Origin: Todiramphus chloris collaris
Taxonomy: Eukaryota; Chordata; Aves; Coraciiformes; Alcedinidae
Assembly (NCBI GenBank): GCA_025345505.1
Contig: JANVCC010000267.1
Coordinates: 2,135,596 to 2,199,595 of the forward strand
Length of the DNA: 64,000 nucleotides
Direction: 5' to 3'
Shown: positions 57,917 to 64,000 of the stretch, one piece after another
Numbering within the stretch: position 1 is the first letter of the stretch
Layout of the letters: the number at the start of each line of letters is the position of its first letter
The notes under the pieces: model-generated
Databases searched by the model: none
Told to the model about the DNA's origin: nothing
What the model saw: the letters and a program-made list of their open reading frames with translations, nothing else
Made by a program: the position numbers and the translations under genes

Positions 57917-57980
57917 TCCAGCAAAAGGAAGGGACTCATTCAAGGTCCAGCAAAAGGAAGGGACTCATTCAAGGTCCAGC
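57917..57980 (+). repeat. Perfect 29-base tandem duplication
   Basis: Two identical 29-base copies start with TCCAGCAAAAGG at 57917 and 57946, with the first six bases of a third at 57975. Identity suggests a very recent event or a polymorphism. Confidence 0.92.
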
Positions 57981-59030
57981 TTTCCTGTTGTTTTTAGGTA
58001 CAGCATTTTCACCATGCTCTGGAGAGCAGCTGGGAGAAGGCTGCTTGGTCCTACTGCCTTGCTAAAGGACTTGGAGCTCAGATGATGGAAGCTAGGCAGT
58101 TTTGTCATGATTAATAATCGCCTGTTGGACTCGTAAGTGCAATGTTTAGAAACTGGAATGCCTGGGGAGGTGAAGAAATCAAAGCCTGAGTAGGACCCAG
58201 CTAATTCAGCCTCAGCCTTGTGTGTCACCTTGCAGACTGGCTCTGTTGCACGGAGAGATCAGGGTGAAGAGGCCGTGACTGATGGAAGTGCTCTGTGCTT
58301 GGTACCGTCCCAACGCACGGGAAAAGCAGTCTGTCAGAGATAAGCCCCAGAGACCCTGGCATGCTGTCAGGAGCAGCTTTACCTCTTGGACCAGAAATCA
58401 TGACACGCTGAGCTCCCTTTGGTTGAAAGCATTGTGTTTTGGCAATATTCTCCCTTGCCACTTGGCCGTTCCTTGACTGGACCATCCAGTTTTCAACTAC
58501 ACCAGCTCCAAGCCCTAGCTCAAGCACGGAAACCTCTGTTTGCTTCTCCCTCCTTTTCACCATAAACCAAACTCCTCCTGCCAGCCTTTCCCCCTCGCTC
58601 CCCCCACTCTTTGCAACTGGCACCTTCCTCGAAGAAGAATAGCAAGAAAGAAGATGTATAGCTGTAATAGATTTTCCCCACTGGAGTGTACATTAAATTT
58701 AAGGCTTTGCTCTGGACTCTGAATGGTTGGTCATTAACGCACCTCAAACCAGCAGCATAAAACAATCCTCATAAGTGCTACCATGAAAAATGGTGGCAGA
58801 GATCAGAAGTGATCAGAATGCAGACGGGAGCCGCAGCTCTCGGCGTAAAAATGATTAATGAAAAATCCCCAGCATCCTTTCTTCTCTTTGCAAGGGAGGA
58901 AGCGAGTGAGCTTGACAAGAACGACGGCTCCTCATGTGAGGAGGATAATAGCAGGAATGATATGTCTCCAGGAGATTCCCAAGGCCTTGTGCGCACATAA
59001 TAAATTGCCCTTGTCACTTTTGGGAAACTT

Positions 59031-59834
59031 ATGAAGAAAGATCGCCAGAGCCAGCAGAAGCAGCGAGGGAAAAGAACAAAAGATTCAACCCAAAAGAGCC
59101 CAGCCTTGCCTGGGAGAGGCACCAGCTCTGCTCAGCCCTCGCCTCCATTTGCTCGGCAAAGCGATTTTGAAGCGAGAAGGGGTTGGGTCCCCAGGCTCAT
59201 CAAGTGTCTGTCAGCAGATGATGGCTGGAAAGCCTGGCGGGGACTGCAAGATGCAGAGCTGCAGATCTCGAAGCCCGTGCCCGAGCGTGCCCAGGGTGGC
59301 ACTGAGATGCTGGCGGGTGCTGCTGCGGCAGAGGCTTGCGGGCCGGTGTCCGGGTGGCACACGGGGCTGTCGGGGCAGGGAATGCTTCGGCCTGGCAGAG
59401 CCTGCTTTCCTCCTGAGCTCAGGAGAGGTGCTTCCAGGAATGGTGCAAATCAGCCGATCTCTTCCTGCCTCAGTTCCCTGCCAAGGCAGCGGTACCAACC
59501 AGAAGCGCTTCCTTCCCACTCTCCCTCGGCTGCTCCTGTGCTTGTTTTTTACAGCAGGCACTACCTCCCCCTGCACGTGTGTGCCACACAGCTCCGGAAC
59601 GGGGTCCTGCTGGTACACGAGCTTGTTGGCATCCAAGTACAGCCAGCCCTTTTCTCACTGCCCTTGTTCTCCTTCCGGCACACGGAGCTGTACAAGCAGA
59701 GCCGCACAGACCGAGCTTTATCCCTGGGAGTTTGCACAAGCCGGCTGCGAGGTGAGGAGGGATTCAAAGGGGGTCACACTGGGAAGCCTGCTTTCATTTC
59801 CTGCTCTGCCTCCAGCTTCTGTGTGACATTGTAA
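59031..59834 (+). other. Longest open frame (267 codons), GC-rich, probably not coding
   Basis: An ATG frame of 267 codons starts with a Lys, Gln and Arg-rich segment and is rich in Ser, Gly, Ala, Arg and Pro. A second plus-strand frame (59149-59826, 225 codons) and a minus-strand frame (59211-59636, 141 codons) cover the same DNA. So the absence of stops is a property of the GC-rich sequence rather than of one protein. No domain, signal peptide or splice structure is recognised. CpG density is raised through the block. A coding exon in one of these frames cannot be excluded. Confidence 0.12.
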
Positions 59835-60703
59835 ATCACTGAAAGCAAGAAACATGAAGATGGATGGACTTTAAAATGCTTGACTAGTACTGCCCGGAGC
59901 ACTCGGGGACCATCTAACAGAGCGCAATCAACACAGCTCGGGGCAGCTATTTGTGCATATGCAGGAAAGGCAATTTAACAGAGCAGGGGTCCTTCAGGCA
60001 GCGGCTCAGGAGTGAGATAGTTTCCCTTTGTGAGTCATCTGGTAAAACTTAGGCCTTGGTAAATGGTCGCTGTGGATTTTTCCTTTGGTGTCTCTGGATG
60101 TTAATTGATGGGGATGGCAGCTCTTGCTGTTCCCCTTCTTTCCCGTGGGCATTCCTCTGAACACCTGCTGCAGGTGGCTCATCCTCCCTGGCTAAAGCAC
60201 CAGCAGCTGCAAGAACATTTCCATGAATCTCTGCCAGCTGCGTGGAGAAGATAAAAGCAGGTCCTGCAGTGATGGCTGTTCTCTGGATTTCTGCCATAGC
60301 TCCAGGACCGGCTGGGAAAGGAGGGCTGGATGGCTGCAGGTGAAAGTAGCCCTTGGCAGGACAGGGATGGCCGTGGTCAGGCAGATGTCACTAATTCCAC
60401 ATTGTTATTCCACTGATTAAAAGACAGAGGGGTGGCTTTTGCTCAAGCAGCAGCTCTCCCGTGTCCGTGCAGGGAGATAACAGCCCCCTGAGGCCAGGAG
60501 AGCCCTGGTTTTGGTGAGGAACACGTTGTGGAGTTGGAGAAGGTGCTTCATTTCACCTTCTACTTCTGGGCAGCGTATACTGGCCCAGAGCCACTGCACA
60601 GCAGTGAGTCCTCTCACCAGTCTGGCCACGCTTGTTCTACCTGCTCTCATCACCAGTTAGTCCCAGGGTGCTATGCAAGGCAGGCTCTGGCCTCCCAGGC
60701 TCA

Positions 60704-60739
60704 GAGGTTCTTTCCCTCTTTTCCCTCGGAAAGAACCTC
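60704..60739 (+). repeat. Perfect 12-base inverted repeat with 12-base loop, plus a direct third copy
   Basis: GAGGTTCTTTCC (60704-60715) is the exact complement of GGAAAGAACCTC (60728-60739), with a pyrimidine-rich loop. A further AGGTTCTTTC follows at 60742. GGAACCT-like and GAAAGAACC words may be protein-binding sites; no terminator or small RNA role is implied. Confidence 0.85.
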
Positions 60740-62163
60740 CCAGGTTCTTTCAGGGTATTTGCCTCCCTCTGTGCAGCACTGGAATAATAGCAGGCAGTAG
60801 CAGGGTCATCTATTTGGCCTTTCATCCTTCGGCGTGATGGATGAGGATACTGATAAATAGCTGCTTCTATGAGAAGGTCTATTTTTGGTCCCTAGCTCTC
60901 ATACGTGGCTGTGTGAATTGTCTTCCTGCTCACCTGCTCCATGAGAACTTCTAAAGACTTCTGGCTCTTTGAATGCTGTGCCCAGGGTTAAAGCTGGGCC
61001 GTATGGTAAAGGCTGGGGAATTTCTGCTCCCTCTCTGTAAATAAAAGTGAGTTTCTTCCCTGCTTGCAGCCAGAGCCTTCCCGTGGGGCAGTGTCTCCAG
61101 GGAAGCCCCACAGACACCCCTGGGACTGCATCAAATCTTGGTGGATTTCACAGCCTGTTAAGTGTCCGATCCCTTGGCGTTTCCCAGCTCTGAAGGCTCT
61201 GCTGTTCCCAAGGCACCAAGAGCTGCTGAAACTTCCCGGTCAAGGAACCACAGCTGCATATCCCTCAGGGGAGGGGAAGCAGGGGAGCATCCTCATCGGC
61301 TACAGAAAGGTAGGAAGGGGAAAGCTGTGGCATGGGAGGGGTGTGCAGGAGACTCGGGTTCAGGGCTGGCTTTGTTTGGCTCCCTGCATGACGTTGCAGC
61401 CGTCACCGTGCAGAAGTGTGTGCTTTAATTTTCTCTCCTGTTTCTAATCACATTCTCTGCTATTTTCTGTCTTGTCTATGCAAGAGAGAACTCGGGATAG
61501 ATTTAGATACCTGCATTCTGCGACTGTAGGTTTCCCAGTGCCATGGGACACTGATTTCATTTGGATTTCTAATTTATTTCACAATACTGTGGAATAATTA
61601 GAATTATTAAAGCCAAAATGTTCTTAGCTGCCTGCTTCTATTACGCAAAGCAGCTCAGATTGTCAGGTCTTTGGGGAGGGAGGAGAAGGTTTGTTTTTTA
61701 CCACCTCCCAATCATTTGTCTTTCATGACCTTTACTTCTTTTGCTAAAATTAACATTTGTGCAAAAAACAGAGGTGGAAAATTGGTCCCACTTCCCAAGG
61801 AAAGGGAAAACCTGCCAAGGAAAGGTTATTCTTTTCACAGCCGTGCTATGGGGCATATCAGATGATGGGATCTGCCCTTTCTCAGGCTAAATCATCAGCT
61901 CTAATATGTTTTCCTTCTTTCATTATTACTACCCTCTCCTTGGAACATGAGTACTTCCCATGTTGACTGTAATATTGCTGTCTCTGCTGGCAGCAGATGG
62001 AGAGCCAAGCTGGATGTACAAGTCATGTTACCATTAAGAGCCAGCAGAGAAGTGTGATGGTTTCTAATGCAACCCTACAAGTCATTGACAGAGCTGCTTC
62101 TTAAAAGAAAAAAATAAATAATAAAAAGAATCCCCCACAACCCAGAGGCACAGCTAAATGTAC

Positions 62164-62230
62164 TGGTGAAATCCTGTCCTTAAGATGCTGAGAGTTTCAC
62201 AACTGGCTTTGATGGGACTGGGAATTTTTA
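62164..62230 (+). repeat. Relic of an old palindromic interspersed repeat
   Basis: TGGTGAAATCCTGTCC, then GAGAGTTTCACAACTGGCTTTGATGGGACTGGGA, follows the order of an old hairpin repeat I recall as GGTGAAATCCTGGCC ... GGGAGTTTTGCCATTGACTTCAATGGG. Several changes and gaps are present. It is the best match of the relic group. Confidence 0.45.
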
Positions 62231-63451
62231 GCTTTTTTTTATTGGAATAAATCAATCAATCAAGTGAGAGCTTTCCTGGGGATAAGCAAGAAAGAATTCC
62301 CGTGCTAGGAAATGAAGCAGCCAAAATTTCAAAAGGAGGGGTCTGTTCCTGACGATTGAATGTGAAGCATCGTTTTGGGGTCTAATCAGCTGGAGCAAAT
62401 CAGGCCCCACGGAACCTGGAGTGCACGCAATGGAAATGAGAGCTCCTGCCTGCTGGGCAGAGCTGAGGTGCCTGTGTTTGCTCAAAGAAAACGAGCAGTT
62501 TAGGAATGGCAAATGTTTTGGTGCAGTTTGTCAACTGCAGTTGTTCCTTTGGGGTTGATCCAGTGTAATTGGATGTTTTTGGTTTCAAAATGAGCTGAAG
62601 GTGTGAAGTTCACCTGTGGATTCTGGTCTTACTGGGGCTGGTTTCCTGGGCTGGGGAGTGCTAGGAAGGCTGCATGTGAACCCGAGCCATGCCAGGTCCT
62701 TGGATATTAACATTAATATCCCTTAATTTGACTCACTGAGGCCTCTAGGAGCTTTCTAGAGCATCTTTGCTGGGGCTGCTCTCACTGGGTTTAGAGACCC
62801 CTTCCTCCCTCGCTTCCCTGGACAGCCAGGTGCTGTCAGAGAGCAACCCCTGGGCTGGGAACGGAAAGAGAGGAGCTGATTTTGACTCATTTCACTTGCA
62901 AATTTAGTGCCTTGCTGTTACATCTTTAGGAGCCCTATAGCCAGTAAGGGGTTTTAAAAGCTTTCTGTGTTGGCTGTCTCCCTTGTCCTGTTCCCCGCTC
63001 CCCCCCCCCAGCCTCCTCATTCCCTGTTTGAGAAGCCGTGGTGAGCCTTTGTGCTCCGAAGGCCCAGCAGTCACCCTCGTGTCTCCATTCATCAACAAAG
63101 AGAAACCTTATCTTCTGATGGACACATACAGCACATTCTCTGTGACATTTAAATCTCCCTTTGTAGCCAACTCGGATATTTTTGCTGTTAAAAGGAGACC
63201 GTACAGCCGGGTGATTTCATTACTGCAAATGTTATTACAGTGAAAGCCTGTTTAAGACATAATGTCACTGAAGGGAAAATAGGATCTAGCAGCAAGTGTG
63301 GCCTGATGGAGGGTGCTGGGATTCATCACGGGCTGAAAGAAACCTCTCAAACATCAGACCTGCTAATGGAGCAGCTTTTTTTTCCTTCATCGAATCAAAC
63401 CAGCCAGCTCCTCAAAGCCTTAAGGCTAGGAATTAGAAAGAAGATTGAAAG

Positions 63452-63505
63452 GAATTAGGCACCCAACTCTCAATGACTTTATATATTTGAGCTCCTAAGC
63501 TGGTC
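63452..63505 (+). repeat. Relic of an old interspersed repeat
   Basis: TTAGGCACCCAACTCTCAATGACTTTATATATTTGAGCTCCTAAG resembles the TTAGGCACCTAACTCCCATTGAtttCAATGGG pattern of a common old sauropsid hairpin element, heavily changed. Confidence 0.4.
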
Positions 63506-63687
63506 TTGCTGCTTTAGGGATGATAGCTGGGCTGCTGGCATTCTTAGCACCAGAGACACAGTGAATAGAAACACGTTGTGTTAACAGCAGCCACAGGCTC
63601 AGAAAGACACTGCTGCTGCCTGCCCGTGCTCATAACGATTAGTTCTTGGTCCAGGAACGCTCAAGAGGAGAAATAATCACAGACGGT

Positions 63688-63738
63688 CCCAGCCTCCCTG
63701 AAGTCAGCGTGAATTTGCCGGGGACCTGACCCCAATTT
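63688..63738 (-). repeat. Relic of an old interspersed repeat, reverse orientation
   Basis: CTCCCTGAAGTCAGCGTGAATTTGCC followed by GGGACCTGACCCCAATTT reads, on the minus strand, as GGGTCAGGTCCCCGGCAAATTCACGCTGACTTCAGGGAG. The GGCAAA-TTCACGCTGACTTCAGGGAG order fits the same old repeat group. Confidence 0.35.
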
Positions 63739-64000
63739 CCACCCCGACGCAGTTGGTTACCCTTTTCTTTTCCTCCAAAGCAGGTTTCTGTAAGGATTTG
63801 GGATTTGCAAGAGTAAACTTTCAGCTTGTAGAGCCCGAGGTGTCACGCAGACAGATCGGCACTCAGCCCGGGGAGCGCGTGGCTTTGAGCCTGGCTGTGC
63901 AGATGTGGTGGTCGGTCAGCGAGCACAGCCATCCAAACGGACCCACCCCGTACTCCCAGCCCTTGGGACTGCTCTGTACTGCCAGTTGGCTCTCTTTTGA

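Larger units (their letters stand above)
55791..59030. other. No confirmed gene
   Basis: Includes an old-repeat relic at 56.19 kb, a TG microsatellite at 56.71 kb, A-rich sequence at 56.8-56.9 kb and a perfect 29-base duplication at 57.92 kb. Overlapping frames of up to 135 codons have no motif. Confidence 0.45.
59835..64000. other. No confirmed gene
   Basis: Contains a hairpin at 60.70 kb, three old-repeat relics (62.16, 63.45 and 63.69 kb), a 10-base C run at 63000-63009, and a CpG-richer stretch at 63.83-63.96 kb. The longest frame, 127 codons at 61064-61447, shows no motif. Confidence 0.45.

Noticed and set aside
1..64000. CRISPR arrays, integrated viruses, bacterial-type operons or toxin genes.
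   Set aside because: No regularly spaced direct repeats, no viral or bacterial gene signatures, and no toxin-like frames were seen on either strand; composition and CR1 elements are those of a bird nuclear genome.

Overview
This window looks like nuclear DNA from a bird. The best evidence is two CR1 LINE fragments: the 3' end of one on the + strand near 51.2-51.3 kb, and a rearranged minus-strand piece at 55.45-55.79 kb. Transposon density is otherwise very low. There are no operons, ribosome binding sites or long uninterrupted genes. The longest open frame is 267 codons, lies in GC-rich DNA and is crossed by other open frames, so it reads as chance. I recognise no protein-coding gene by homology. 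The window is best read as regulatory, intronic or intergenic vertebrate DNA.

Layout. 1-4.9 kb is AT-rich and has an unusual number of good minus-strand splice donors (near 413, 458, 976, 1086, 2112 and 4941). It also has one very good minus-strand acceptor opening a 54-codon frame (1931 down to 1767). 4.95-5.65 kb is GC-richer and promoter-like. On its right side an ATG at 5652 begins a 29-residue signal-peptide-like reading frame that runs into a splice donor at 5740. On its left side a strong minus-strand donor ends at 4941. A divergent promoter with a gene running each way is the simplest model, but unproven. If the right-hand gene is real, most or all of 5.7-64 kb may be its first intron.

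5.7-38 kb is mostly featureless, moderately AT-rich DNA with simple repeats, homopolymer and G-run tracts, a few short tandem duplications, and scattered splice-site pairs that bound open frames. Such pairs are expected by chance in 64 kb, so each carries low confidence. 38-64 kb is GC-richer, with several short CpG clusters (about 38.9-39.25, 41.2-41.3, 43.56-43.68, 48.6-48.76, 59.1-59.7 and 63.8-63.96 kb), more short tandem repeats, both CR1 pieces, and a set of very degraded short relics that resemble old amniote palindromic repeats. AT-rich, homeodomain-site-rich stretches near 12.7, 15.2, 23.5, 29.5, 43.0, 45.3 and 47.9 kb look like conserved non-coding elements by style alone.

I see no CRISPR array, rRNA, convincing tRNA, retroviral or other viral sequence, or toxin gene. 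No defined undescribed system can be demonstrated from the sequence alone. The best leads are the putative divergent promoter with a candidate secreted-protein first exon at 5.65 kb, and the ancient-repeat relic cluster at 45-64 kb.
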